This document shows, piece by piece, positions 24,119 through 36,049 of a stretch of 64,000 nt of DNA. The notes beneath the pieces were generated by a model that was not told the DNA's origin, ran no database searches, and was given only the letters and a program-made list of their open reading frames with translations. The number at the start of each line of letters is the position of its first letter. Position 1 is the stretch's first letter. The DNA comes from Metellina segmentata (taxonomy: Eukaryota > Arthropoda > Arachnida > Araneae > Tetragnathidae). The DNA is taken from positions 117,150,557 to 117,214,556 of the forward strand of contig OX375879.1 of the NCBI GenBank assembly GCA_947359465.1. Reading direction: 5' to 3'. Both the position numbers and the translations under genes were made by a program.

Positions 24119-24617
24119 CAGGGCCGGTCCGAGAGAATTTATTGCAGATTGCGAGATGATGATTTGGCGCCCCATCCCCGTTTCAAAGATTCGCCGTATT
24201 GTTTGGATGGGGGAGGGAAGGGCACGGGACGGGTAATTAATATCGATATAACTCTTTAAGAATCATTAAATTTTCATCCCCCATGTCCAAATGTATACAG
24301 GCAGATCTAGGACTGAAAAAAAAAAGCCTTATTGGATATACTCTCTCTCTCTACTCTTCATTTATAATAAAAAAAATCATAAAATAAACTACATGGAAAA
24401 TTGCAAAACCTACAATTTAATTTTCTTGCTTTTCGCAGGGTAGATTCTGTGATAACGTCGTAAAAAACTTCATACTTTCTTGCCAACTTTTGTAAAATGG
24501 TTGAAATAGCAAGGTTTGTCAAATTGTTCTTGTCCAACCGGCGCCCTTCATACGACACGGCCCATCGTGACGCCCGATGCGGCCGCATCTGTCGTCAAGG
24601 GCCTCTGACCGGCCCTG
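24119..24617. mobile_element. Non-autonomous hAT element
   Basis: Termini CAGGGCCGGTC (24119) and GACCGGCCCTG (to 24617) are perfect 11-bp inverted repeats of hAT type. Flanks GCCCCGGC (24111-24118) and GTCCCGAC (24618-24625) agree at six of eight positions, as a decayed 8-bp target duplication would. A minus-strand open frame at 24358-24588 lacks any recognised transposase motif. Confidence 0.8.
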
Positions 24618-24625
24618 GTCCCGAC

Positions 24626-25030
24626 ACTAATTACAACCATCTTGACCAACATAATCTTTGGATTCTTTCAGCTAATAGATGTCGTTATTTAGTCATTGCG
24701 TGTGTCGTGGGGTAAACGCAATAATCTACACAAGGACTAATTTTCCATCCAACAGATTCTTCCATCCTGCAGACTTCCCTGTATGACCTTCTTGACCAAT
24801 ATCATCTTAGCATTTTTTAACGTTATTTTTCATTATGCGTGTTATGGGGGGTAAAAGCAATACTACAGGAATCTGCAATAGAGCATGGAGGGTTAAGCAT
24901 CTTCTTGGCAGGCAAGGAGGATTGAGTTAAGAAGAAATTCCTTTGGTTTGGTCCTTTTGCAACACAAGGAATAATATAAAGTTTGCATTCTATAAAGATG
25001 GCTAACCAGCTGTAACTACAAGTACACAAC
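24626..25030. other. Unassigned sequence before the minisatellite
   Basis: A CTTGACCAAYATMATCTT segment occurs twice (24640 and 24790), suggesting a small old duplication. No gene. Confidence 0.5.
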
Positions 25031-25490
25031 AGATCTTGATGCATAAAATATATCATCATCAGAGGAAAAGTGACCAGATCTTGTTGCACAAAATAGCTCA
25101 TCATCATATAAAAAGTGACCAGATCTTGATGCACAAAATAGCTCATCATCAGAGGAAAAGTGAGCAGAACTTGATGCACAAAATAGATCATCGTCAGAGG
25201 AAAAGTGAGCAGAACTTGAGGCACAAAATAGATCATCGTCAGAGGAAAAGTGAGCAGAACTTGAGGCACAAAATAGCTCATCATCAGAGGAAAAGTGACC
25301 AGATCTTGATGCACAAAATAGCTCATCATCAGAGGAAAAGTGAGCAGAACTTGATGCACAAAATAGCTCATCATCAGAGGAAAAGTGAGCAGAACTTGAT
25401 GCACAAAATATTTCATCATCAGAGGAAAACTGGGCAGATCTTGATGCACAAAATATCTCATTATCAGATAAAAAGTGACCAGATTTTGAT
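25031..25490. repeat. Minisatellite, ten units of exactly 45 bp
   Basis: The unit is AGATCTTGATGCACAAAATA, then GCTCATCATCAGAGG, then AAAAGTGACC. It starts every 45 bp from 25031 to 25436, with a partial eleventh. Because 45 is divisible by three and the unit has no stop in one frame per strand, both strands stay open (plus 25036-25569, minus 24823-25461). Variants (GACC/GAGC, CTTGAT/CTTGAG) are shared between adjacent units, a sign of slippage or unequal exchange. Confidence 0.95.
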
Positions 25491-25661
25491 CACTGGTCTC
25501 AACATAAAAAAAAATGCAATATCCCGAAGAAGAGACATCTTGTCAATTGCAAAATTGGTCAGATCTTGAAGGACGAGAAACTACTTGGAGTATCAAATCA
25601 ATCTCTCAATTGACCTTGGTAAAAATCCAAATAAAAAACATTAACTTGGGAAAAAATAAGT

Positions 25662-25880
25662 AATGGTAATGGTTATAAATTAACATCGTAATGGAGCAAC
25701 ACAACGGGCTATTGGCAACAATCCGGGACATATCCCGAAAGGACAAGGTTATAATTGGTCCGGGATCATTTCAAAAGGAAAAGATTCGAGGCCAACACCA
25801 CGTAATTTTGAACCACTGTCAGACGACGCCTGGCAACACCTGAGCTGGCACCCCACTCTCACACACCATGCCAACACAAA
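25662..25880 (-). repeat. SINE, head missing
   Basis: Minus-strand body and tail with an internal partial duplication of the CGGTCCGGGATC segment (about 25720-25770). Confidence 0.85.
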
Positions 25881-26484
25881 ACAAGTCGTGGAAAACATTA
25901 GCTTTGGGGTGTCTTTAAATCAACAATTGTGCTTCGTTGAATCGATCCATCAGCCTTGGTCAAAAAAAGACAAGCCATGGTAAAAAATTAACTTGTGAGA
26001 AAACAAGCCTTGATAAAAAAATATCGACTCGACCCCACTTGTGTGAACCGAAAGCTCTGGATCCATTTCTTGAAGCGGAATTTAACCAATAAGAGGACCA
26101 TTGCCATTGGTGGGGATCCGAAGGTGGATGAGGGAGGAATTGAACGATCGATATAGGCACAAAGTGAACCATTCCCAGTGACAGATGGAAGGACAAACAA
26201 GCGCCGCTTGACCGAAAGAGCCCTCTTCAAACAACGCGGAACACGAGAAAGCTTTCGGCCGCGCTAACGGCCCGACCGACAATCGAATTTCCAAACTGGA
26301 AGGAGATGTACAAGTACTCGACCATAAATAAATTAACTTTATTCCGTGTGGGGAGGGCTAACACGAGCACTGGAGTAAAATGGTGGGAAGTGGGTGCAAG
26401 TGGACGAATGTCGTAGTGGTAACAAAGCATTATTTAGACGTAGAAGTATTTTTTTTTAACCTACGCCAGTCTCCGGCTGTCTAT
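25881..26484. other. Unassigned sequence
   Basis: GC-richer at 26080-26300, with overlapping short minus-strand frames and no domain recognised. Possibly unique functional noncoding sequence. Confidence 0.4.
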
Positions 26485-26915
26485 CGACAAGCAGCTCAAT
26501 TGAGTTCTGAAGTGAAAAATATGGCCCTAAAACAAACACCATCAACAGTGTTTGCAATTCTATTGTGTGGAATTTTAGGGCAATCTTTGAGGTGGCCTGG
26601 TCATTTCGTCCAGGTCGGAAAGGGGACAGACAGCCAAAGCGAGTGTCCGTTGTAGGTAGTCATGTCTGGTAAAAAGTCGAGAGCCCATCAATCAAAGCGC
26701 AGACCAATTGAGGTCTGAAGTGAAAAAAAAAAGACACGAAAATACTATGAACAGAATTAGAATTTGCAATGCTATTGCCAGGATGCTTAGGGCATCCCTT
26801 GAGGCGGTCTGTAATAATTTTGTCTAGTTCGCAAAGGGGACGGATAGCTGATGTGGCTACTCCAACACGATGTGAGTGTCTTTGTAGGTAGTCATGACCG
26901 GTAAGAAATTTAATC
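26485..26915. repeat. Two-unit tandem duplication, period about 210-230 bp
   Basis: AATTGAGKTCTGAAGTGAAAAA (26498, 26706), GTTTGCAAT/ATTTGCAAT, GGAAAGGGGACAGA/GCAAAGGGGACGGA and TGTAGGTAGTCATG (26651, 26883) recur in the same order. Indels shift the period. Confidence 0.75.
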
Positions 26916-27029
26916 TACAGAAAGCAGGAGTTTAAGGCGGTTGACAGTGATATAAATGGATGTGGTGCTAAATGTGGTGCGCTATGATTGATTTCTTGAT
27001 TGCAATTCGTACTTAGAAAATAATGCTGT

Positions 27030-27308
27030 CGGAAGTAGCTAATTAACGTCCTGAACCGTCGCGATAGCCCGTTATGATGTCCGGGATTGAAGTCGAAAGG
27101 GAAAGATTCGAGGACAACACCACGTAATTTTGAGCCACGGTCAAATGACAGGATCAAACTTGAGCAGGAACCCCACTCTCTAATCTTCCACACCACACCA
27201 CCGTGAGGACACGAGAGATTTAACGTGCACCAGCTCTTTTGTACTATAAATGTTGGTTAGACTAGTAACTCTAGTTGCTAGTCCGTTTCTCTAGCTACCG
27301 CAGCCCCC
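27030..27308 (-). repeat. SINE, head B
   Basis: Minus strand. The head end GGGGGCTGCGGTAGCTAGAG and ACTAGCAACTAGAG-like segment are degraded. The body landmarks are clear, and the tail half appears rearranged (CCTGAACCGTCGCGATAGCC). Confidence 0.8.
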
Positions 27309-29836
27309 ATTAATGACGTCGGAAAAGAGGTGGCATCGCATAGTAATCTATGGCATATCATCGTTCCTCTTATTTTGTCGTTTGTCCTATTTGCCATACA
27401 TTCAAAGAATTGCTTGGTATTTGGTTGTGTGGTGTGTTACGTATTTGGCCAAGATATGCAAAACGACAAGTAAATAGACATGCACACAAAAGGGAAGTTT
27501 GACTGAGAAGAAAGAGAAATACAACCAGGGAGGATTTGCAAAAATGTTTAAGCAAAAAACACAAACTGTAATGCTGTTATAATGAAAATATAGCAATAAA
27601 TAAAGATGATGTCGAATCCCATTTCTAAAAATGCCTCTCGAATTTCTTGCCTATTATTATGGTAATGGTAATTTGTAATTAACGTCGTTTTAGAGCAACA
27701 CAACGGGCTATTGACTATAATCACGAATAAGACTTCAAAAATTTTCACAAAATCATCTATAAGCAATATCAATTTGTATAGAAATGCCATTAAAAAAATT
27801 ACCAATTTGTATTGCAATTCCATTAAAAAAAATACCAATTTGTATAGCAATGCCATTAAAAAAATTACAAGTAAAAATTTGATTAAAAAAATTTACTTTA
27901 TTCAATTTAGTAAAACATAAAAAACACAAAAATTTCATGAAAATAATTCAACCTAATGCAATTGAATATAATTGTAAAATAATACTTTACTATAAACAAT
28001 AACCGATTTATCTTTTTTTAAAGGTCTAGTATGTATAACAAATGACTTGTTTCCAGTAAATCCAGCACTAAAACTAGAAACGACATTTAAGTTGAAATTC
28101 CCGAAAAAGATCTAAAATACAACTGATGTTGTTAGGAAAAATTTAAAAACGTATCTCACTTTTCTGAAGGACGCTACAATTTGGACTGTCATTAAAACCG
28201 ACAAGCTCTTATAAAAAGAGAAACTCCATGTCAAACGGTTAGGTCACATTTTATAATTTTTGTATAAGTAACTAAATATTAAGATGCCTACGCATATGTA
28301 GTTATCGTTTACCCAAAGAAATGTTTAAGTAGAGAATTTGAGGATATCAGTTAGTTAGATAAAAATCAATGAATGGCAACTACAAATATTTTTACGACAT
28401 AGTAAATGTTGAGGACTTATGCACTACATTAGAAAATGTTTGACTTTATTCGAGGTTTTGTGAACGGAAAATGAATATGATGATACATCTAAAAATATCT
28501 ATCCTTATTTGCATTACAAACAAAAATAAAATTTTAAATTGATTTAAAAGACTCACAAAATATCTATATTCACCTTTATTACGAATGGTTATACTGTACT
28601 ATAGGTATTAAAAAAAATTTGAAAACCTAATACATCATAAACTTAACTATGTTCATGTGCGCACACATCAGAGCAAATTTATTTCACTTAGCTGTTTTTA
28701 TTCGAATTGTAATTTTGGGGGAATAATATAATGTAAATAATTTGAAGAAAAACTTATGCTGCATCAAAAAATTCATTTAAAAATGTTTCATTTCTCATGG
28801 AATTGATAAGGAAATATCCATTGCAGATACAAAAATAGAAAACATTCCCTGCTTCTTGCATGCATTGAAATAAATTACAAGTTATTAAATTTTCCAATGA
28901 AAATTAAAATAAAAACATCCATCAAAAATACATCTGATTAGAAATACAAAAGAAACCCCCCAATAAAAAGATTATTAATAAGCCGGAAAACCTATTCCTC
29001 ATTCCGAATTAATCAGATCTGAGTGAAGGAAAAACTCATAAAAATTTGCAGGCAGAAACATAAATTAATTGAATTTCTCGCCGCTTTAATCGTCTTATCG
29101 TCACAAAATAAGAAAGAGGCAATGGATCTCATCCCGGGCTACTGACGTATGGCGCATCCGCGTCCCCATGGCAACGACAACTGAGGGAAGTTTCGGGAAT
29201 TCCGGTTACACTCGAGTTGCCATGGAAACCACCGAATCAATCCAAAGGCCATTGTACCTGGGATGGTTTCTTTTTCGGATGGGGAACGGTTGACCTAGGC
29301 GTGAAAAAGAGATACCGACAAAGCATCTTAGGATCGCAGGAACTAGGCGTCTAATGCAGGACGTCTAGTACAGGAAATTAAATATAGGTGGTGCGGGGAT
29401 AGCAAACTTACTTCCACGCGCTTTGTAGACTGGTAAAAATATGTGCTCAGAATTAAAATTTTAGTGCTTTGTTAATGCTGCAAAATTAAGCTTAGGGCGG
29501 ATCTGAAAAGAAGGCAGTCGACCACAGGTTAATCTGTTGTCGAAAAGGTGTGGAATCATGTCGCTGCAACACGCAAAATCATGAATGACTATCGCCGTGC
29601 CTGGTTTTCCCCTTCTCTACAACGCATTACCACTGTCTCTTTCAGCGTCGAATGATGGACGTAAAGGAAAAGTGAGAAAATACATTGTTTGCGTTAGTCC
29701 TCTAATTGAATCAGTAGTTTTATCTACTTTATATAATCAGTCTAATCTAATCCTCTATTTTAATAAATAGACTCGTTCAAAACCACATGACACGACTACT
29801 AAACATTTCCTACTAAGCAAACGCTGTAATACATCC
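27309..29836. other. Long unique AT-rich stretch
   Basis: Contains a SINE tail scrap at 27662-27715, a 42-bp tandem repeat (about 27769-27888, units with ACCAATTTGTATAGCAATGC) and a diverged ~85-bp dispersed repeat at 27436-27530. The GC-richer island 29100-29270 carries paired X-boxes. No gene recognised. Confidence 0.55.
29162..29229 (+). promoter_or_regulatory. Pair of RFX X-box-like motifs
   Basis: GTCCCCATGGCAAC (29162-29175) and GTTGCCATGGAAAC (29216-29229) both match the imperfect inverted repeat bound by RFX factors and start 54 bp apart in the same orientation. They sit in a non-repetitive island within AT-rich DNA. RFX factors drive ciliary and sensory-neuron genes; function here is inferred. 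Confidence 0.4.
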
Positions 29837-29925
29837 GGTAGGTTGTTGAATTAAGATCGCACAGGAGAAAGTCAACGGTCTATTGGTGACGGTCCTTGAT
29901 CAACCCCGAAGGGAGATATTGTAAT
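29837..29925 (-). repeat. SINE tail fragment
   Basis: GGTAGGTTGTTGAATTAAG, AACGGTCTATTGGTGACGGT and CCCCGAAGGGA mark a minus-strand tail-end scrap. Confidence 0.75.
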
Positions 29926-30079
29926 TCATTCGGAGGTCTAAATTATTTAGAACAATTTCAAATTACTGATTTTAAATTTCTCTAATCATTAAATTAAGTG
30001 AGTATATACACTCGAAAGTTGCTAGAGTACTGATATCGCAAAAAATATTCAATCAATAATGAGTATTACATTAGAAGGT

Positions 30080-30535
30080 GAGCCGCGGTAGCTCAGTCAG
30101 TAGAGCGTCGGGCTCGCATCAGAAGGGTTGTGGGTTCTGTCCTCGGCGGAGCCTGCAATTCTGATGATTGTGAGATCGGCGCTTCGACCTGGCTAAAGAC
30201 CGTCGTGTTCACTAATGGTGACTGGGGCACGTTAAATAGGTCGTAGTCACAAAGTCCCCCATGTTCCCATACCAAATCAATACCTCTGGGGGTATCTGAT
30301 CAGAGGGTTATCGGCCTCTGATTGGTATCTAAATTACGATATGTGTGAGTGAATGGATGTATGAAAGGGACCTTCCTGTAAAACGGATGTGTCATGTATG
30401 CCGAGCAAAGTCGGACTTCCTCCCAATGGGGCTCAATAACATGGAAGGCGCACCCCCTCGCCTCTTGCCGTCTTCGACGGGCCTGGCACTCCTCCGGTCT
30501 GCCAGTGTAGGCATTAGAAACAACAACAACAACAT
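30080..30535 (+). repeat. SINE family C, full with (CAA)n tail
   Basis: Head GAGCCGCGGTAGCTCAGTCA with a degenerate B box (GTGGGTTCTGTCC). Next come GGTGACTGGGGCACGTTAAA, GTCGTAGTCACAAAGTC, a 3' domain containing AAAGTCGGACTTCCTCCCAA and an AACAACAACAACA tail. The GCACGTTAAA...GTCGTGG block is shared with the A/B SINE body. Confidence 0.9.
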
Positions 30536-30929
30536 TAGAAGGTTTACTGAAGATATTGCTGAACCATTACAGATGAGTAGTTTCTTCATACGTAAGAGAT
30601 GCTAAACAATATTAAGCAGAAGATAGAAATACGCCATAATAGCACAAAGGAAAATGCCTGCAATTTAATTCTATCTTCATTGGTTACAAGTGCTTAATGC
30701 TAAAACAGTGCTCCAAATCCACTACTGACAAGAGAGCAGTATGATTTCCCTTGCTGACCTTTTTTTCCCCAGGAAGGTAAATAGACTCGTTCGAATGATG
30801 AAATACCAGTCATGAGTAGACTTTATAGACTCGGTGTATTTTATTGATGGCAAGTAAAATTAGAACGGAGAAATTGAATAAGTATGCAAGGTGGATGTAA
30901 ATAAGGAAGCGTTCACTCATTCCTGGCAA

Positions 30930-31243
30930 AAGGTAGGTATTTTAATGAACGTCGTACTGGAGCAACAAAAAGGGCTATTGACAACGGTCGGGATTAATCC
31001 CTTAAGGGAAAAATCCGAGGACAATACCACGACATTTTGAGCCACGGTCAGATTACGAGACAACACCTGAGCTCCTAGCTAACTCTTTAAGCTTCCACAC
31101 CACTCCAACGTGATAACATTTGAGGCAACGAAAGATTTAACGTGCACCAACCCCTTTTCTACACGACGGTCTTCGGGTGTATTCGAAACCGCAACCCTTC
31201 GGTTACTAATCTGTTACTCTTCCAACCGGGCTACCACGCATGC
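30930..31243 (-). repeat. SINE, head B
   Basis: Minus strand. The head region GTAGCCCGGTTGGAAGAGTA and B-box-like GTTTCGAATACACCC are followed by the full body and a TAATTAAAATACCTACCT-like tail. Confidence 0.9.
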
Positions 31244-31337
31244 AAAGGGTAGAGTGCCAATAGAATCATACCAAAAATTATATTCCAAAGAAAGGACCAA
31301 TAGAATATTTCCAGAGGATTCTATTCTAAGCAAATGG

Positions 31338-31459
31338 TAATATTTAATTAACGTCGCACTAGAGCAATACAGCGGTCTACCGACGACGGTCCGGGATCCA
31401 TCCCCATAGGGAAAGATCCGAGGACAACACTTCGTAATTTTGAACTACGGTCAGATGAC
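31338..31459 (-). repeat. 5'-truncated SINE with exact TSD
   Basis: Perfect 13-bp duplication TCTAAGCAAATGG (31325-31337 and 31460-31472) brackets just the tail-proximal 122 bp. Truncation at the head side is what incomplete target-primed reverse transcription produces. Confidence 0.95.
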
Positions 31460-31472
31460 TCTAAGCAAATGG

Positions 31473-34400
31473 ACAATAAAACGTTTGAAAAATATTATGA
31501 TCTTGGGTAACGAGTATTAGAATCGTTCTATAGAATTAATTCTATTTCAAGGAAAGGGCCTATAAAATCGCTCTACAGTATTCTATTCAACGAAAAGTAC
31601 CAAAAGATTATTTCTAAAGGTTGAGAGAATGAATCGATTCTTCTGCAACATGTAACTATATTTAGTCACGTGTTGAGAGGTAAAAGCAACGCTACACTGC
31701 TCGCATATCTCTTGGCATTAACGGGGTGAAAAGGAAAAGAGCTTAAGGTATCCGAGCACGTTAAAAATGTCTTTTTTGACCAAGAGTTACAAAAAAAGTT
31801 TTTGAAATTCAAGTTTGGTTTTTGAAGCATCATTTTCCAAATGGGTTGGACTAGATTTTCATGAAGGACATTTGAAGTTTTTGACAAATGTTTTTAATGT
31901 AATCCCTATTATAATTTCTACAAAATTATTACTATATATTTTAAATATTTATAGCCCAATGCTATTGTTTAACAGCACTAAACATAAACCTATCATTAAA
32001 ATGTTTCTATACTACATTTAAAAAAAGGGCTCGAACGTGTCCGGATACACTACGAGACAATGTTAATAAATAACAAATAAAATTATTGAAAAACTAGCGC
32101 TTTTCGTTCCCAATTTGCTTTAATACACAATTAGAAATCAGTAGTTTCTGGGTGTCGAAATACGGCATAGTATTGTGCATGAAATGAAGAGGGATATTTG
32201 CCATACGAATCTTTTCTACTTTTTTTAATCAAGTTGCATAAAGATACCCAGAAAACAATACAAACTAAATTTATTACTTTCACTGAGTGTTGTGGAAAAT
32301 AAACGAGATGAGATAACAGGAAAAAAAAAGAGACAGTTAAGGAACAAAAATAACATAATTTCTGAACATATAGTACAATTATTAAACACAATAGTCGTTA
32401 GATGGCGACACGATACTACGGAATAAGGTTAAACAAATACTGCAATGAGCGATGGTTGATACCAAACCTTGAATTTTATTCCGTAAATGTGATTCACGCA
32501 ATCAATGAAAAAAGAAAAAACGCAAAAAAATAGTCTCGTTTTGAATTTTCGTTTGCAAAAGAAGTTAGGAAATTTTATTTTAAAAAAAATCGAAGTACAA
32601 AAGTGTTGGAAAATTATAACAATAGATGGCGACACGTGTGATATTAAATATTTCAAAACGAGAGAAATATACTTAATTTCCAAAACACGGGAATATAAAA
32701 TATGCTGAAAGTTATGTCTTCCTGAAAGTTTTTTTGTCGATCGACAAGACTTGTCTTTCAAAAGAAACTCATGGGAATCAACGAATTTTTATTTTTTAAA
32801 TACAACAATGGAAAATAAAAATTAATTAAAAATCGGCGTAATATGATGTGAAATTCCATGCCAAGTAATTGGTGCAGTTAGAAATTCTTGCAGTGAATAA
32901 CAAAACATTAAAATACCCGTGTATCTGTTATTGTTGTTTAAGAAAGAAAGAAATGTTAAAAAAAACTTAAGGATTTCAGTTACACTTGTACTAAAATTCA
33001 TGAATGGGAACTTTAAATATCCATTAAAAAATTATAGTAAAAATGAAAAAAGTCAGAAATATATTCCAGATCTCGTTTGCCTTTAAATCGCTTTAGATAG
33101 GCAATAGAAATTGTGGATTGCTTTTTCTTTTGAACACATAAGGATGAACCTGATTTGGGTAAATTTCGACATTTTTTTTATCAACAAAAAACAATACAAA
33201 AATCAGACCAATCCACACGAAATTTGATACATTTATACTTTAGAACACTGCAGAAAACATAGGCTATTTCTTTCCTGTATTTAGACCCATCTGTAGCCAT
33301 GAAAACTGCCACACTGGTAGCTCTAAAAGTTCTCCTCAAAGTCTCAATTTTAAAATGGAAATTTTTTTTCCTGTAATAAATGGCCATAGACAAGGAAACA
33401 CGTTCTGCAAGGTTTGTGTATTTGAGTTAACGCAGGGAAATATCGCGGTCATAGTTTAGCTGTCGCTGTAGGAAACACGTTCTACAGGGTTAGTGTGTTT
33501 GAGTCAACACAGGGAAATGTCACGGTCATATTTTAGGTGTCGCGGTCATATTTGAAACTCGAGCAACGCCGGGTTATTCAGCTAGAAGCTAATAAAAAAA
33601 AAACACGTTCAATTATTTGATCAAAGCGTAAAAATAGGAAATCAACTCTGAGTTATTCAAATTATGTTAATCCGCCATGCCTGCTGCAAATGCGATGGAA
33701 ATGTATTCACCCATTAACAGAGAATGAATAAATTAAATCGCCAAAACAAGCTGTAAATGATTGCATCTGGAAGCTGTTTAAAAATATGCAAGGAATAAAC
33801 GGCCATAAATTCTTCCTAAGTAGATGACGATCGCAGATTTTTAAGCACTTGGGTATTTATGACCTCGTGTAATTATACGCGCTCTCAGCCACGAGATATT
33901 AAGGAAGTACTTTGCCTTTTCAAAAAAAGATTTATAAGTTATGGCAGAAAATGAGCTTAAGGAACAGTGGTCAATAAGAGAACCGAAAGAGTCTGGAAAA
34001 ATATACTGGCCCTAATAAATTAAGTAACATTATATACGTAATAATAACGTTGTCGTTTACGAATAAATTAAGCCATGCTTTCAAAAATTACCATAACTTT
34101 TCTCAACATTACACTTAAATTAAGATAATTCCTCGTCAAAACAAAAAATGTTTATTTTGAATTAACTTTTTGTTTGTAAGAAATGCAATACAGGATGTTA
34201 TTTTCCCGAGTAAATATGTAATTTATGTCCAACTTTAAGCACCATAGCAAAAATGTTTTGCACAGTTAAAATGTCTCAATTTATTGGTACTAAGAGCTAT
34301 CTGAAGCAGAATTAAAATGAATTGACTGGGATTAAAGTGTCTGTGCACAAGGTTTACCCTTTACAAATATTCAAAGAATAAAAAAAGGTTCACTGCAGAT

Positions 34401-34586
34401 AGAGTTAGTTCCAAGAAATCTAAGAATATAACGTTGAAGAACCCTAAAAACGAACAGCTATGTTTCTTTACTTTTAATTACGCCTCATGTCACACGCTTT
34501 AGCCTCGATCCTGAAATGATAAACCACGTTAAAGTCTCTCGTCATTGAAATACCGAAATTTTCCCCCACCTCAGCTCAGGTGAGTT
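31473..34586. other. Long AT-rich stretch without genes
   Basis: Short open frames at 32131-32761 and 33181-33393 have no recognisable domain. 33640-33900 is a compositionally distinct, non-repetitive block (with CCATAAATTCTT and GTGTAATTATA) that could be conserved noncoding DNA. The Helitron-like end at 33582 is listed separately. Confidence 0.5.
33388..33585 (+). mobile_element. Possible Helitron 3' end with internal duplication
   Basis: Ends GAGCAACGCCGGGTTATTCA then GCTAG, resembling Helitron 3' termini, but the next base is A instead of T and no 5' end was found. Upstream, GGAAACACGTTCTRCA...GGGAAATRTCRCGGTCATA occurs twice (33388-33470 and 33471-33540). Confidence 0.4.
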
Positions 34587-35142
34587 GGTAGGTATTTAAT
34601 TAACGTCGACACAGGAGCAAAACAAAGGGCTATTGGCGATGGTCAGGGATCAAATCTGAAGTGATGTAGGTTGATTCTTTGAAGGTTAAGGTGGAATCTT
34701 AACAAAAATTAGGTGACAAGAGGTGAGAAATGTGTGTTTGGAATTTGGTCGATAGATGGCTGTTGAACGTTATTAGATAATGCGACTCGGAGAATCCAAC
34801 GTCAAGAGGTTTTAGATGACTCGATACCCATTCAATACTTCAGGCAAGTGTCAGATGAGCTTCAGAGTGATTCAACTAGTAACCACCGTCCCAGCCGAAG
34901 CCATTCGGTGTATCGCCACGTAATTTTGAACCACAGATGACGAGGCAACATGTGAGCTGGCACCCCACTCTCCAAACTTCCACACCAACCCAACGTGAGG
35001 ACTTTTCAGCCACGACATATTTAAGGTGCACCAGCCGCCTCTATACCATGCGCTTACAAGCATCCATACTCCAAACGTGAATCGTACCAGTAACCTTCTG
35101 ATCAAGAGGATAACACCTTAACCATTATACCGTTTGGTCGAC
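34587..35142 (-). repeat. SINE, head A, split by about 250 bp of other sequence
   Basis: 34587-34662 is the tail half and 34913-35142 the body and head (ending ACCATTATACCGTTTGGTCG). The intervening 34663-34912 segment is unrecognised. Either an insertion split one SINE or two partial copies lie in line. Confidence 0.8.
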
Positions 35143-35217
35143 TGAGCTACAGATGGATAGAAGAAACCACGGTACATCTAAAGCGAGATTATTGGTATTA
35201 TTTAATCTTGAATAAAG

Positions 35218-35752
35218 GTAGGGAGGTATTTAATTAACGTAACACTCAAGGAGCACAATGGGCTATTGACGACGGACCACGGTCAGATGTCGAGGTCATT
35301 CTAGGCATCCACCCTGCAAACTTCCACACCATGCCAACGTGAGGACACTAGAGGTCACGGCAGATTCAACGTGTACCAGCCCCTTTGTACACGACGGTGT
35401 TTGGTCGTTTACTTTGGTCTTGACTGAAGAATGCCGATGTCCCGTTTTGTCACTCCAGTGCGACGTAAATTAAATACCTACCTACTAACAAGTATCAAAG
35501 TTACGTTTCCGAAACTAGGTCCAACCAAAAATCGTAGTTTACGCGGGGACTTGTGCACGTTAAATCTGTCAAGGCCTTACATTGGCTTTGGAAGTTTGTA
35601 GAGTGGAGTTCACGCTTAGATGTTGATCTCCTCATTTGACCGAGGTTCAAAATTACATGGTGTTGTCCTTGGATCTTTCCCTTCGAGATGGCTCCCAGAC
35701 AATCGCCAATAACCCGTCGTGTTGCTCCAGTGCGACGTAAATTAACGACCTT
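35218..35752. repeat. Three SINE pieces in both orientations
   Basis: 35218-35400 is a minus-strand body. 35430-35490 is a plus-strand tail (GTGCGACGTAAATTAAATAC). 35541-35752 is a plus-strand body (CACGTTAAATCTGTC to GCGACGTAAATTAACG). They lie immediately downstream (in gene sense) of the exon donor. Confidence 0.8.
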
Positions 35753-35873
35753 CCACCCCCATGAACTACGATCCGACGATCATCCCAGCTTCCACAAATC
35801 ACTCAATCATCCTAAATCGTAAACTCTAAAAGAAAACGGCATTTCCAAAGAATCAAAAGGAACGGAGACTCAC

Positions 35874-36049
35874 TTCCAGGTCCATGCTGGGCCTGGGCAG
35901 CGTCGTCATGCTGCCGGTCTCGAACCCGACGGTGTGGTGTCGCCGGGGCTGCGGCCGCTTCAGGGTCTGGCTGCCCCGGGGCAGCACATCGCTCATGTGG
36001 CCAGATTCACTCTCCCATTCGGCCGCCCGCTTAGACAGACTGGAGGGGG
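35874..36049 (-). CDS. Internal exon of an unidentified protein-coding gene
   Basis: A 176-bp minus-strand segment is preceded by a pyrimidine-rich acceptor (GTTTGTTTTCAG) and followed by the consensus donor GAA/GTGAGT. It is GC-rich against AT-rich flanks and open in one frame. It encodes two bases of a split codon plus 58 codons, ending in phase 0. The peptide starts PSSLSKRAAEWESESGHMSD and ends TTLPRPSMDLE. It is rich in Ser, Arg, Pro and His, with no membrane segment, Cys pattern or catalytic motif, so it looks like a disordered cytoplasmic or scaffold region. The gene cannot be named. Neighbouring exons lie outside what I can recognise, implying long introns. Confidence 0.75.

Noticed and set aside
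25031..25490. CRISPR-like array
   Set aside because: Repeat units are contiguous without unique spacers, and the context is animal nuclear DNA.
24823..25569. Opposed frames of 212 and 177 codons as genes
   Set aside because: Both are driven by a 45-bp minisatellite; no start context, splice signals or domain. Kept only as a repeat and a finding.
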